64,000 nt of DNA from Pseudomonas hamedanensis (GTDB lineage Bacteria > Pseudomonadota > Gammaproteobacteria > Pseudomonadales > Pseudomonadaceae): assembly GCF_014268595.2 (NCBI RefSeq), contig NZ_CP077091.1, positions 1,696,501 to 1,760,500 of the forward strand, given 5' to 3'. Positions within the stretch are counted from its first letter, which is position 1, and each line of letters begins with the position of its first letter. Shown here in pieces: positions 36,495-44,534 of this stretch. The position numbers and the translations under genes are program-made. The notes below the pieces were generated by a model. That model was not told where the DNA came from. It did no database searches and was given only the letters and a program-made list of their open reading frames with translations.

Positions 36495-37685
36495 ATGGCG
36501 ATGCGATTCGAATGGCGCACGTCCCTGTGCACCGCCGACTTTCCGGCAACCGCGTACGAAGCGTTGCGCCTGCGCGTGACCGACCACACGCCGTTCAACA
36601 ACCTTGGCTGGATGTGCGCGGCAGAGCAGGCCTTGGGCGAGGACCAGCGCCTGCAGATTCTGCTCGGTTGGGATGCAGAGGCATTACGCCTGTGCCTGCC
36701 ACTGGTGTCCAGCCGCGAACGCTTCGCTGGCCTGCCCTTTCGCGTCTTGCATCACTTGGGTTATCCGCTGGCCGATCGCTTGGCCCTGCTGTCGCTGCTC
36801 GGCGGCGAGGACATGCGCGCTGCGCTGGTGCTGATCCGCCAGCGCCTGCCCCATGCGCTGCTGCAACTCAATGAACTGTCGGAACCTGCCGGTGAAGAAA
36901 GTGCCCTCACCGAATGGATGGCGCGTAGCTCCACTGCTGAGCGGCGCCTGAGTTGCCGAGTGCCGGTGCATCTGATCAGCGAAACCGACCATCAGGAAGT
37001 TTGCGGCGATCCGCGCTACAAACTGCGTCGGGCGCGCAAACGGATTGCCGCGTGCGGCGCCCAGGTACGGCGAATCACCCCCGATGCGCTTTCGATGCCG
37101 ACGGTTCTACAGGCGCTGCAGGAAGTCGAGTCGGTCAGTTGGAAAGGTGACGAGGGCGTCGGGATTTTCGCCACCGAACGCAGCCGTCAGTGGATGGCGA
37201 GCGCTTTCACCGCCCTCGCCGCTCAAGGCCTGGTGCGGGTCGTGACGCTGGAGCTGGACGATCGCTGCATCAGCTATCGGCTGGGCCTGCTCGAGCAGGG
37301 TCGACTCTACGACTACAACCTTGCGTTCCTGCCGCAGCATGCCGATCTGGGCAGCGGTCGGGTGCTGCTGGAGGAGTGGATTCGCTGGGGCCTGGACGAG
37401 CAATGGCGCTGGATCGATGCGTCGCGGGTCAGCCTGGATAACTCCAGCCATCAACTGCACGAGCGCATGACCGGCCAGATCGAACAATGGCGCTGGAGCT
37501 TCTATTCATGGCGCCCCAGTGGCTTGCTGCTGGGCCTTGGGCTGCGTCTTTGGCACTACGTCAAACCGGTCCTGCAAAAAAGGCGCGCACAGCGTGCCGG
37601 CAACCCGGCGGCGGCACATACATCCGAAACTCAACCGGCAACATCATCCACCACACCTGGGCCAGCGCCTCGGAGAGCATCATGA
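36495..37685 (+). CDS. CelD/BcsL-like GNAT-fold protein
   Basis: A 396-residue protein of the CelD/FemAB-like acetyltransferase group (Acetyltransf_6 type), often found in cellulose and exopolysaccharide clusters. Segments supporting this are the N-terminal TPFNNLGWMCAAEQAL and the second-domain RQWMASAFTALAAQGLVRV and RLYDYNLAFLPQHADLGSGR. It lies between two paralogous smaller GNAT-like genes, starting five bases after the first and overlapping the second by four. Acyl donor and acceptor are unknown. Confidence 0.82.
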   Translation: MAMRFEWRTSLCTADFPATAYEALRLRVTDHTPFNNLGWMCAAEQALGEDQRLQILLGWDAEALRLCLPLVSSRERFAGLPFRVLHHLGYPLADRLALLSLLGGEDMRAALVLIRQRLPHALLQLNELSEPAGEESALTEWMARSSTAERRLSCRVPVHLISETDHQEVCGDPRYKLRRARKRIAACGAQVRRITPDALSMPTVLQALQEVESVSWKGDEGVGIFATERSRQWMASAFTALAAQGLVRVVTLELDDRCISYRLGLLEQGRLYDYNLAFLPQHADLGSGRVLLEEWIRWGLDEQWRWIDASRVSLDNSSHQLHERMTGQIEQWRWSFYSWRPSGLLLGLGLRLWHYVKPVLQKRRAQRAGNPAAAHTSETQPATSSTTPGPAPRRAS

Positions 37686-38374
37686 ACGTCATCGAAGAAT
37701 TGCTTCTGCGCATCAAACAAAAAGGTCTGCGCCGCACCCTTGGCGCGCTGTGGAAACGCTACGTATTCGCTCACCGTGAATTGCTCTGGATGGAGCGCGA
37801 TCTGGTCACGCCGATTGCCCCACACAATCTGCGCCCATGTGAAGGGTTACACCGAGTCGACATCACTGAGGAAAATACCGAGGCCTTCAGCAAGTATTTT
37901 GGTGACCGTGTGCGGACCATGGCCGAGCTGGCCGCTGAAGGGCATACCGGGCACATGTACCTGGACCAGGACGGTCACACGGTCGGGTTCGTCTGGGCCA
38001 GCGATCGCGACTATTTCGACCGCCACTTCTATCGCTGCACGTTCGCGGTCCAGCCCGGTGAATACTTCCAGTTCGGTGGCGAAATTGCCCGGCCCTATTT
38101 TGGCTGCAGCCTGACCGTCGATGCACAGACCGCACTGTGGCAAGTCATGGCTGGCCGAGGCTTCAAGAAAGTGGTGGATGTCTGCGACAGCGCCAATATC
38201 CAGGCCCTGAAGATGCATGTGCGCCTGGGCTATCAAGAGCAAGGGCGGATTACCCACGTTTACGACCTGTTCGGGCACTGGCGCTTCTTCCGCGAAACGC
38301 GCTACAACGAGTCAAGGCTGGAGGCGCTGCGCAAGCCGCAAAGACCGGTAGCGACGGCGGCGGCGCAGGCTTGA
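37682..38374 (+). CDS. GNAT-fold acyltransferase, paralogue B
   Basis: A 230-residue protein collinear with the one at 35801: shared segments include FAH(R/Q)ELLWM, MAELA and GHTGHM, DYFDRH, FGGE(I/L)AR, VVDVCDS and RETRY. Divergence is spread over the whole length, so the duplication is old, not a recent copy. The ATG at 37682 overlaps the previous stop by four bases. It is the last gene of the polysaccharide locus; a short GGCGGT/ACCGCC hairpin (38393-38410) and a REP pair follow. Confidence 0.8.
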   Translation: MNVIEELLLRIKQKGLRRTLGALWKRYVFAHRELLWMERDLVTPIAPHNLRPCEGLHRVDITEENTEAFSKYFGDRVRTMAELAAEGHTGHMYLDQDGHTVGFVWASDRDYFDRHFYRCTFAVQPGEYFQFGGEIARPYFGCSLTVDAQTALWQVMAGRGFKKVVDVCDSANIQALKMHVRLGYQEQGRITHVYDLFGHWRFFRETRYNESRLEALRKPQRPVATAAAQA

Positions 38375-38411
38375 TTCAGACTGGATATTTGAGGCGGTTT
38401 TGATACCGCCA

Positions 38412-38504
38412 TCGCGAGCAGGCTCGCTCCCACACTGGATAGTCGCCTTACACCTATCCATTGTAGGAGTGAGCCTGCTCGCGATGAGGCCAGTAGCTGC
38501 ACCG
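38412..38504. repeat. 93-bp REP-pair direct repeat, left copy
   Basis: A complete REP pair (cores CGCGAGCAGGCTCGCTCCCAC and GTAGGAGTGAGCCTGCTCGC) plus its flank. The whole 93 bases recur at 39248-39340 in the same orientation with a single difference (cagtagc versus cagcagc). The two copies bracket the first toxin-antitoxin module. Confidence 0.95.
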
Positions 38505-38589
38505 CAACTCTCACAATCGATTGGCTTCTTGCCTACAGCCACTGACGACACTTCCAACATCCAGTAAAGACTTGGCCGACTGTTTATCC

Positions 38590-38605
38590 GTATCTACTTG
38601 GATAC
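38590..38605. promoter_or_regulatory. Operator-like palindrome before the toxin gene
   Basis: GTATC-N6-GATAC, perfect, ten bases upstream of the toxin ATG. In type II systems of this kind the antitoxin (with toxin) binds such a palindrome over the promoter and represses the pair. Confidence 0.6.
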
Positions 38606-38614
38606 AGTCGACTA

Positions 38615-38908
38615 ATGACTTATCTTATCCAGCAAACTGCAACCTTCCAGGCTTGGCACCGCTCGATCCGAGACCTGCGAGCCAAAGTGGCCATCGCGCG
38701 TCGTATTGATCGAGCCTCAACAGGTAATCTCGGCGACGCCAAATCGGTCGGTGATGGAGTTTCTGAGATGCGTCTGGACGTAGGCGCGGGCTACCGAGTG
38801 TATTTCACCATCCGCAACGGTGCAGTAATTGTTCTGCTGGCCGGAGGCGATAAATCCTCACAAAGCGCAGACATCCGACGCGCACAAAAAATGGCAAAGG
38901 AGGTTTAA
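38615..38908 (+). CDS. Type II toxin, RelE/HigB-like (Gp49 family)
   Basis: A 97-residue basic protein of the RelE/ParE superfamily, PF05973 (Gp49-like) branch. Recognisable parts are FQAWHRSIRDLRAKVAIARR in the helical half, GVSEMRLDVGAGYRVYFTIR (strand with the conserved arginines) and the tail LLAGGDKSSQSADIRRAQ. Relatives are ribosome-dependent mRNA endonucleases. Toxin precedes antitoxin with a two-base gap, the order expected for this branch. Confidence 0.9.
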   Translation: MTYLIQQTATFQAWHRSIRDLRAKVAIARRIDRASTGNLGDAKSVGDGVSEMRLDVGAGYRVYFTIRNGAVIVLLAGGDKSSQSADIRRAQKMAKEV

Positions 38909-38910
38909 CC

Positions 38911-39219
38911 ATGAGCCAGACTTTGACGAATTTCGACATGGTCGCGCTGCTGGACAGTGACGAAGCCATCAGCGAATACCTGTCTCAGGTGCTAGCAGAC
39001 GGAGACAGCGAAGAGTTCCTTCGCGCGATCGGTTACGTGCTCAGGGCCCGAGGCATGACGCAGATAGCCAAAAACTCAGGCATGGGCCGCGAGAGTTTGT
39101 ACAAAGCATTCGCTCCCGGAGCGAAGCCGAGATTTGACACAGTGTTGAAGGTGATTCATGCGCTGGGCATCGATCTTTGTGCGCAGCCGGGGCATGGGAT
39201 CAATCACTCCGTATCCTGA
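38911..39219 (+). CDS. Antitoxin of the RelE/HigB-like module, HTH type
   Basis: A 102-residue putative addiction-module antidote (HI1420/TIGR02684 type). It starts with FDMVALLDSDEAISEYLSQV and carries a Cro/C1-like helix-turn-helix in RARGMTQIAKNSGMGRESLY (residues about 50-70). The ribosome site AAAGGAGGTTTAACC overlaps the toxin stop, so the antitoxin has the stronger translation signal, as required for balance. It would neutralise the toxin and repress the operon. Confidence 0.9.
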   Translation: MSQTLTNFDMVALLDSDEAISEYLSQVLADGDSEEFLRAIGYVLRARGMTQIAKNSGMGRESLYKAFAPGAKPRFDTVLKVIHALGIDLCAQPGHGINHSVS

Positions 39220-39247
39220 AATGGCTGCGGCGACCTGTAGGCCGCCT

Positions 39248-39340
39248 TCGCGAGCAGGCTCGCTCCCACACTGGATAGTCGCCTTACACCTATCCATTGT
39301 AGGAGTGAGCCTGCTCGCGATGAGGCCAGCAGCTGCACCG
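39248..39340. repeat. 93-bp REP-pair direct repeat, right copy
   Basis: Second copy of the segment at 38412-38504, same orientation, 92 of 93 bases identical, beginning 836 bases after the first. It lies directly downstream of the antitoxin gene. Confidence 0.95.
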
Positions 39341-39347
39341 ACAAACT

Positions 39348-40145
39348 TCAGGTCTTACTGGCAATCAGGGTAAAGCACATCGGCATCTGCGCCTCCCGAT
39401 TCAGGTAGCGGTCATACACTTCTTCGCGATTCGAATGCGCATATTCCTGAAAATGCACAATGTTCAGCCCCGCGCCAATGGCGCCGCTGAAGATCGCCCC
39501 GAGCGTATGCACGAACCAATAGGACTTGGCCGCCGGCTGCTCAACCTTGCCGACATAGACAATCGGCTCTTGCTGCACAAACGGCTCGGCACGGAAGTAC
39601 GAGCTGACGAGGCGGTAGGGATCTTCAGCCTGCGGGTCGACCATCTCCAGAAACGGATGGGTCTCGTAGATCACCAGCTTGCCGCCCGGCTTCAGCACTT
39701 GTGCGACATGGCGGAAAAATTCGCCGATGTCAGGCATCCAGTTCAGCACGCCGATGGTAATCAACGCGACGTCGAAGCGGCCATGCAATGAAGCAGGCAG
39801 ATGATGGATATCGCTTTCGATGAATTCGGTGTTGTGCGGCGAGCGGCTGTTCAGCTCGCGGGCCTGTTCGAGAAACGCAGCGGATTGATCCACGCCGACG
39901 ACACTGCGCGCACCGAGCGCGAACAGCGACAGGCTTTCACGGCCGTTGTTGCAGCCCAGTTGAATCACGTCCTTGCCGTCGACTTCCAGCAAGCCGCGCA
40001 ACGTGTCGTCGAAGCAGGAAAAATCCGCCTGCGCAACGTCGCTGAGCAATACCTGCCAATCCGGTGAATCCTGATGATGGCGGGCGGAATCGTTCCACGC
40101 CTGTCGATTGCTGTCGATGGCGGTTTGGGGGTTGGGCACTTCCAT
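39348..40145 (-). CDS. SAM-dependent class I methyltransferase
   Basis: A 265-residue cytoplasmic methyltransferase. Motif I is VIQLGCNNGRESLSLFALGA (residues about 57-76), motif II VVGVDQSAAFLEQA and the post-motif region FDVALITIGVLNWMPDI, as in Methyltransf_11/25 proteins. The substrate is unknown. It lies between two toxin-antitoxin modules and on the opposite strand, so it is probably expressed alone. Confidence 0.88.
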   Translation of the reverse strand: MEVPNPQTAIDSNRQAWNDSARHHQDSPDWQVLLSDVAQADFSCFDDTLRGLLEVDGKDVIQLGCNNGRESLSLFALGARSVVGVDQSAAFLEQARELNSRSPHNTEFIESDIHHLPASLHGRFDVALITIGVLNWMPDIGEFFRHVAQVLKPGGKLVIYETHPFLEMVDPQAEDPYRLVSSYFRAEPFVQQEPIVYVGKVEQPAAKSYWFVHTLGAIFSGAIGAGLNIVHFQEYAHSNREEVYDRYLNREAQMPMCFTLIASKT

Positions 40146-40453
40146 GGCGCACTCCGGTGAGGCTCTTGATTGAGCGACGTGAGTCTAGAACGGATCCGGA
40201 GTTGCGGTTGTTGCGATGTTGTAAGCCCACCGCACGGAGCCCGCCAACGAGTCCTACAGAAAAAGAAAGGCATTTTGGCAACCGCGAATGTTTTCCTACA
40301 TCTTCCGTCGGTTGGCCGTCGGACGCGCTCAGTCTAGGATTTGTCGGAACAACCAGATACCGATGGAGTTCGACAAACGTGCAATTCATCCAGACAACGA
40401 CGACAGCAATCCCTGTACCGAATAGACTGCCAGGCATTGATCCCGGAGGCACT
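40146..40453. other. 308-base gap upstream of the second toxin-antitoxin pair
   Basis: The region between two divergent genes must contain both promoters. I see no ORF with a ribosome site, REP core or strong palindrome in it. Confidence 0.5.
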
Positions 40454-40645
40454 ATGGACAGCAAAATCTTCCCCGCTGATTCAGAGTTTGAAAGCGAAGA
40501 GCAGGCTGCCAGTCATGATCGCTGGCTGCGAGCCAAAGTGCAGGCGTCAAGAGATGACCCACGTCCGAGCTTCGCGCATGACGAAGTGATGGCGCAAATG
40601 CATGCGTTGATCGAGTCCATGCGAAAAAAGGCCGATGCAGATTAA
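40454..40645 (+). CDS. Antitoxin / stability determinant
   Basis: A 63-residue acidic protein starting MDSKIFPADSEFESEEQA, with RWLRAKVQASRDDPRPSFAHDEV in the middle, which resembles the small ParD/StbD-like stability determinants that precede ParE-type toxins. GGAGG lies six bases before the ATG. Its end overlaps the toxin start by 11 bases. The long open frame upstream of this ATG is a shadow. Confidence 0.85.
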   Translation: MDSKIFPADSEFESEEQAASHDRWLRAKVQASRDDPRPSFAHDEVMAQMHALIESMRKKADAD

Positions 40646-40904
40646 ATGGCGGCCCGAAGCCAAGGCCGATCTATCGAACATCCTCAGATACATTGGCGAG
40701 AGAAACTTTACAGCCGCAGTGAGTCTCTCGAAATCCATTGAAGAATCCACAACCTCACTCTCTGTTCATCCCCGTCTCTACCGTAAAGGTCGTTCTCCCG
40801 GCACTCGGGAAATCGTTGTACATCCTAATTACGTGGTGATTTATGAAGTGACGGACCGAATCGAGATTCTGAGCGTTTTGCATACTCGACAGGAATATCC
40901 ATAA
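40635..40904 (+). CDS. Type II toxin, RelE/ParE family
   Basis: An 89-residue toxin of the RelE/ParE superfamily. Family features are IKWRPEAKADLSNILRYIGERN at the N-terminus, SVHPRLYRKGRSPGTREIVVHPNYVVIY in the core and the C-terminal SVLHTRQEYP. The RPGTRE-type motif (here SPGTREIVVHPNYVVIYEV) is common in ParE proteins, some of which poison DNA gyrase. It overlaps the antitoxin gene by 11 bases, indicating coupled translation. Confidence 0.9.
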   Translation: MQIKWRPEAKADLSNILRYIGERNFTAAVSLSKSIEESTTSLSVHPRLYRKGRSPGTREIVVHPNYVVIYEVTDRIEILSVLHTRQEYP

Positions 40905-40976
40905 CGGCGTCGCTGGAAAAAACGGTGTGACGTTCGCTCGTTCGATAACACACCGCTTGCCTGAGAAGCCGCACGA

Positions 40977-41876
40977 TCAAAGATTCACGTGACTCTGATT
41001 AAGCCGTTCACGCAGAAACTCCACCAGCGCCTGCACCGGCCTTGAGGCCTGACGATGCTGCGGATAAACCGCCGACAGGGTCAGCGGTTCCGGGCGTAGA
41101 TCATCCAGCACCGGCACCAGCCGTCCGTCTTTCAGCGCCGCGCCGACGATAAACGTCGGCAGATAGGTAATCCCCATCCCTTGCACCGCCGCGTCCCGCA
41201 GCAATTCGCCGTTATTCACGCGCATGCGTCCGGTGACGTTGACCAGCACCGGTTTGCCCGGCCCTTCGTTAAAGCGCCATTGCACCGAGCGCCCATGGCC
41301 GTAAGGCAGGCAGTCGTGGCTGTGCAAGTCTTCAGGCTTGAGCGGTGTACCGCGTTCGGCGAGGTACGCCGGGCTGGCGCAATAGACCCGCTCGATGCTG
41401 GCGAGGCGCCGAGCGATCAGCGTCGAGTCTTCCAGCACTCCGATGCGCAGGGCCAGGTCGTAGCCCTCGCCAAGCAGGTCGACCGGTCGATCGCTCAGGT
41501 CCACCTCGACGGTGACCTCGCGATAACGCTGCAGAAACAGCGGCAACAGGCACCCCAGATGCGCGACGGCAAACGACAGCGGCGCGCTCAGGCGAATTGT
41601 CCCGCGTGGCTCGGCGGTCTCGCCGGCGATGCCCTGCTCGACCTGTTCCACCTCGCCAAGCAAACGCAGCGCCGATTCGTAATAGCTCTGCCCCAGCGGC
41701 GTGACGTCGAGGCGACGTGTCGAGCGATTCAATAAACGCACACCGAGGCGTTCTTCCAGTTGCATCAAGCGACGGCTGACGAATTGCTTGGACAGACCCA
41801 ACTGGTCGGCAGCGGCGGTGAAACTGCCGGAGTCCATGACCTGGCAAAAAATACGCATGTCTTCGAACGGGTTCAT
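40977..41876 (-). CDS. LysR-family transcriptional regulator
   Basis: A 299-residue LysR regulator of the large group with N-terminus MNPFEDMRIFCQVMDSGSFT (helix-turn-helix at residues 15-40) and the conserved RLNRSTRRLDVT-type segment near 55. The C-terminal domain has the usual effector-binding fold. The neighbour upstream in the divergent direction is a REP pair followed by the MscS gene, so no target is evident. It ends 72 bases from the second toxin gene, convergently. Confidence 0.92.
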   Translation of the reverse strand: MNPFEDMRIFCQVMDSGSFTAAADQLGLSKQFVSRRLMQLEERLGVRLLNRSTRRLDVTPLGQSYYESALRLLGEVEQVEQGIAGETAEPRGTIRLSAPLSFAVAHLGCLLPLFLQRYREVTVEVDLSDRPVDLLGEGYDLALRIGVLEDSTLIARRLASIERVYCASPAYLAERGTPLKPEDLHSHDCLPYGHGRSVQWRFNEGPGKPVLVNVTGRMRVNNGELLRDAAVQGMGITYLPTFIVGAALKDGRLVPVLDDLRPEPLTLSAVYPQHRQASRPVQALVEFLRERLNQSHVNL

Positions 41877-42048
41877 TGTCGCTCTCTGGTGGACAGTTAA
41901 ACGCTTTATAGCTGCTTTTTCGCTTTTCAGCAGCCCATTAATCTGTGCTCACGGTTTGAAAACAACCCTGCACAGGTAGGAGCTGCCGGAGGCTGCCATC
42001 TGATCGTTCCCACGCTCTGCGTCGACTCATCTGAACTGAGGCGACGCC

Positions 42049-42161
42049 CTGTGGCGAGGGAGCTTGCTCGCGCTTGAGGGCGCAGCACTCACAAAATCTT
42101 CGCGGCATGGATGATTTTGGGGCTGCTGCGCAACCCGGCGGGAGCAAGCTCCCTCGCCACA
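42049..42161. repeat. 113-bp REP pair, left member of an inverted repeat
   Basis: A REP pair of the GGCGAGGGAGCTTGCTC family with about 70 bases between cores. The reverse complement of the 112 bases at 43657-43768 matches this segment throughout with about five differences. The two copies flank the MscS gene. The remainder of the 41877-42201 gap holds no gene. Confidence 0.93.
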
Positions 42162-42201
42162 AATGCCCTTCGCCAATACTTATGTAACGCCGGAGATTGT
42201 C

Positions 42202-43629
42202 ATGACCTTTTTCCTCACCCACCTGCTGTCCTGGAGCGCCGTCCTGCTCCTGCTTGACGCCGCACTCTGGCATTTCTCGCCCTTCACCCATCGCGCACCG
42301 CGAGTCGGCGTACGTCTGGCGCTGTTTCTGGCATTCAGCGCGCTGGTGATCAACGCCGGTGTCAGCCCGTTGCAGGCACCGCTGTTCGCCGATGATCGCG
42401 TGGCACAACTGGGCGCGACGGCGTTGGGGATTCTCTGGTGGTTGTACGCCGCAAGGGTGCTGACCGAAGTGATCGGCCTGGCGCTGATGCGCCGCATCGG
42501 TCACAGCGGTCGTCTGTTGCAGGACGTGATTGGCGCGTTGGTGTTTCTGGTCGCCATCGTCGCGGCGGCCGGCTACGTGCTGGAACTGCCGGTCAAAGGG
42601 TTGCTGGCAACGTCCGGTGTGGTCGCGATCGTTGTCGGTCTGGCGCTGCAAAGCACCTTGGCCGATGTGTTTTCCGGCATCGTCCTCAACACCACCAAGC
42701 CCTATCAGGTAGACGATCTGGTGATGATCGACGGCGTCGAAGGCAAGGTCTTCGATATCGACTGGCGCGCCACCCACCTGCTGACCAGCGCCGGGACCAT
42801 GGCCGTGGTGCCGAACTCGGTTGCGGCCAAGGCGAAAATCGTAAATCTTAGCCGGCCGAGCAACATGCACGGCGTGTCGATCAGCATCCAGATGCCGAAC
42901 CATATCCGTCCGCGTCGGGTGCTCGATGCGCTTGATCGGACCTTGCAGGGCAGCAGTTCGCTGTTGCTCAGTCCCGCGCCGAAAGCAGTGCTCAAAGAGG
43001 CCGGCGAAACCATGTCCGAGTACGTTGCCAGCGGTTTTATCGCCGAGCTGGGCAAGAAAAGCGAAGTGCGCAATCAGCTGTTCGACCTCGCCCACCGTCA
43101 TCTCGAAGCGGCGGGGATTTCGCGACATCCCGACGGCGTCATCGAACCGTCGAGCCGCGCCCGCGCGTTGCTGGATGAAGTGAAGATTTTCCGTTCGTTG
43201 AGCAGCGAAGAACGCGACCGCCTCGCCGAGTCGATGGTTGCGCAGCAGTACACGGCGGGCCAGGTGGTGCTGGGTCTGGACGAGGTGCCGGACAGCCTGT
43301 TCGTGATTGCCACGGGTGTGGTCAGCGCGACGGTGCCGGACGGTAATGACCAGACCGAGGCCGGGCGCATGGGCCCGAGCGAAGTCATGGGTGAGCAAAG
43401 CATCCTCGCCGATACACCGTCCCAGGCGACGTTCACGGCGCTGACGTCGAGCATCATCTATCGCCTCGACAAACAGTTGACCCGTGAGTGCATGGACAAG
43501 CGCAGCGAAGTCGGCCGGGCCTTGAACAAACTGCAGGCGGTGCGTCAGCAGAACAGTCGCCTCGCGTTGATGGCCAAACCGGTGGCGGTGAAGAAAGGCG
43601 GTTTTTTGGGGTGGCTGCAAAAACGCTAA
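42202..43629 (+). CDS. MscS-family mechanosensitive channel with cyclic-nucleotide-binding domain
   Basis: A 475-residue membrane protein. Four hydrophobic helices fill residues 1-150; the pore helix and start of the MscS beta domain are seen in GVVAIVVGLALQSTLADVFS and GIVLNTTKPYQVDDLVMIDG near residues 140-180. The C-terminal 140 residues form a cNMP-binding-like domain (FRSLSSEERDRLAESM, GEQSILADTPSQATFTAL). Channels of this combined type open to tension and may be tuned by nucleotide. The ATG at 42202 follows GGAG; an in-frame ATG at 42163 touches the REP element and is less likely. Confidence 0.9.
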   Translation: MTFFLTHLLSWSAVLLLLDAALWHFSPFTHRAPRVGVRLALFLAFSALVINAGVSPLQAPLFADDRVAQLGATALGILWWLYAARVLTEVIGLALMRRIGHSGRLLQDVIGALVFLVAIVAAAGYVLELPVKGLLATSGVVAIVVGLALQSTLADVFSGIVLNTTKPYQVDDLVMIDGVEGKVFDIDWRATHLLTSAGTMAVVPNSVAAKAKIVNLSRPSNMHGVSISIQMPNHIRPRRVLDALDRTLQGSSSLLLSPAPKAVLKEAGETMSEYVASGFIAELGKKSEVRNQLFDLAHRHLEAAGISRHPDGVIEPSSRARALLDEVKIFRSLSSEERDRLAESMVAQQYTAGQVVLGLDEVPDSLFVIATGVVSATVPDGNDQTEAGRMGPSEVMGEQSILADTPSQATFTALTSSIIYRLDKQLTRECMDKRSEVGRALNKLQAVRQQNSRLALMAKPVAVKKGGFLGWLQKR

Positions 43630-43656
43630 CCCACCCCTTTGCAAACGCCAAAACCT

Positions 43657-43768
43657 GTGGTGAGGGAGCTTGCTCCCGCCGGGTTGCGCAGCAGCCCCAA
43701 CATCGTCCATGCCGCGAAGATTTTGTGAGTGCTGCGCACTCAAGCGGGAGCAAGCTCCCTCGCCACAG
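43657..43768. repeat. 112-bp REP pair, right member of an inverted repeat
   Basis: Inverted partner of 42049-42161, lying 27 bases after the MscS stop codon. Both copies keep the same inter-core sequence, so they descend from one duplicated REP pair. Confidence 0.93.
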
Positions 43769-43842
43769 GGGATCGTTGGCTGCCCCTCGTTCAGTTGCAC
43801 TGAGAATGCCCGCAAACGAGCGGGCACTTTCAGTTCAACTTA

Positions 43843-44466
43843 TTACTTGGCAGTGAACTTGGTATAGCTGTTGATCAGGTTGCGATAGTTCGGCAGACGC
43901 TCGGACAGCAGATGCGCCAGACCTTCCATGTCGTTGCGCCAGTCGCCCTGCAGCTCGCACGCCACGGCGAACCAGTTCATCAAATGTGCACCGGCAGCCG
44001 ACATCCGCGCCCAAGCTGCTTGCTGCACGGTAGTGTTGAACGTGCCCGACGAGTCAGTCACCACAAACACTTCGAAGCCTTCAGCAATCGCCGACAGGGT
44101 CGGGAATGCCACGCAGACATCAGTCACTACGCCAGCGATGATCAGTTGCTTGCGGCCGGTGGCCTTGATTGCTTTGACGAAGTCTTCGTTGTCCCAGGCA
44201 TTGATCTGGCCTGGACGCTGAATGAACGGTGCGTCCGGGAATTGCTCGAGCAGCTCAGGCACGATCGGGCCGTTGGGACCGGCATCGAAGCTGGTGGTCA
44301 GGATGGTTGGCAGCTTGAAGAACTTGGCGATGTCGCCCAGTGCCAGCACGTTGTTCTTGAACTCGTTCGGCGAGAAATCCTGCACCAGCGAGATCAGACC
44401 GGTCTGGTGATCGACCAGCAGTACGACGGCATCATCTTTGTTCAAACGCTTGTAAGGAACGCTCAT
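43843..44466 (-). CDS. Isochorismatase-like cysteine hydrolase, YcaC type
   Basis: A 207-residue hydrolase of the isochorismatase superfamily. The catalytic triad positions are visible: Asp in VVLLVDHQTGL (near residue 20), Lys/Arg region before, and Cys in VVTDVCVAFPTLSAIAEGF near 118. E. coli YcaC has 208 residues and the same N-terminal pattern. AGGAG lies eight bases before the ATG at 44466; 24 further open codons upstream are not needed. It is the last gene of a four-gene reverse-strand operon. The substrate is unknown. Confidence 0.92.
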   Translation of the reverse strand: MSVPYKRLNKDDAVVLLVDHQTGLISLVQDFSPNEFKNNVLALGDIAKFFKLPTILTTSFDAGPNGPIVPELLEQFPDAPFIQRPGQINAWDNEDFVKAIKATGRKQLIIAGVVTDVCVAFPTLSAIAEGFEVFVVTDSSGTFNTTVQQAAWARMSAAGAHLMNWFAVACELQGDWRNDMEGLAHLLSERLPNYRNLINSYTKFTAK

Positions 44467-44534
44467 GGCAAAACTCCTGGAGGGATGGTTGTTGCGGGAA
44501 GCGCCGGCCCCGCTGGCCGACGCTTTTTTCAAAC

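Noticed and set aside
41938..43827. 629-codon reverse frame across MscS and both REP pairs
   Set aside because: Runs through two intergenic REP elements and antisense to a clear channel gene.
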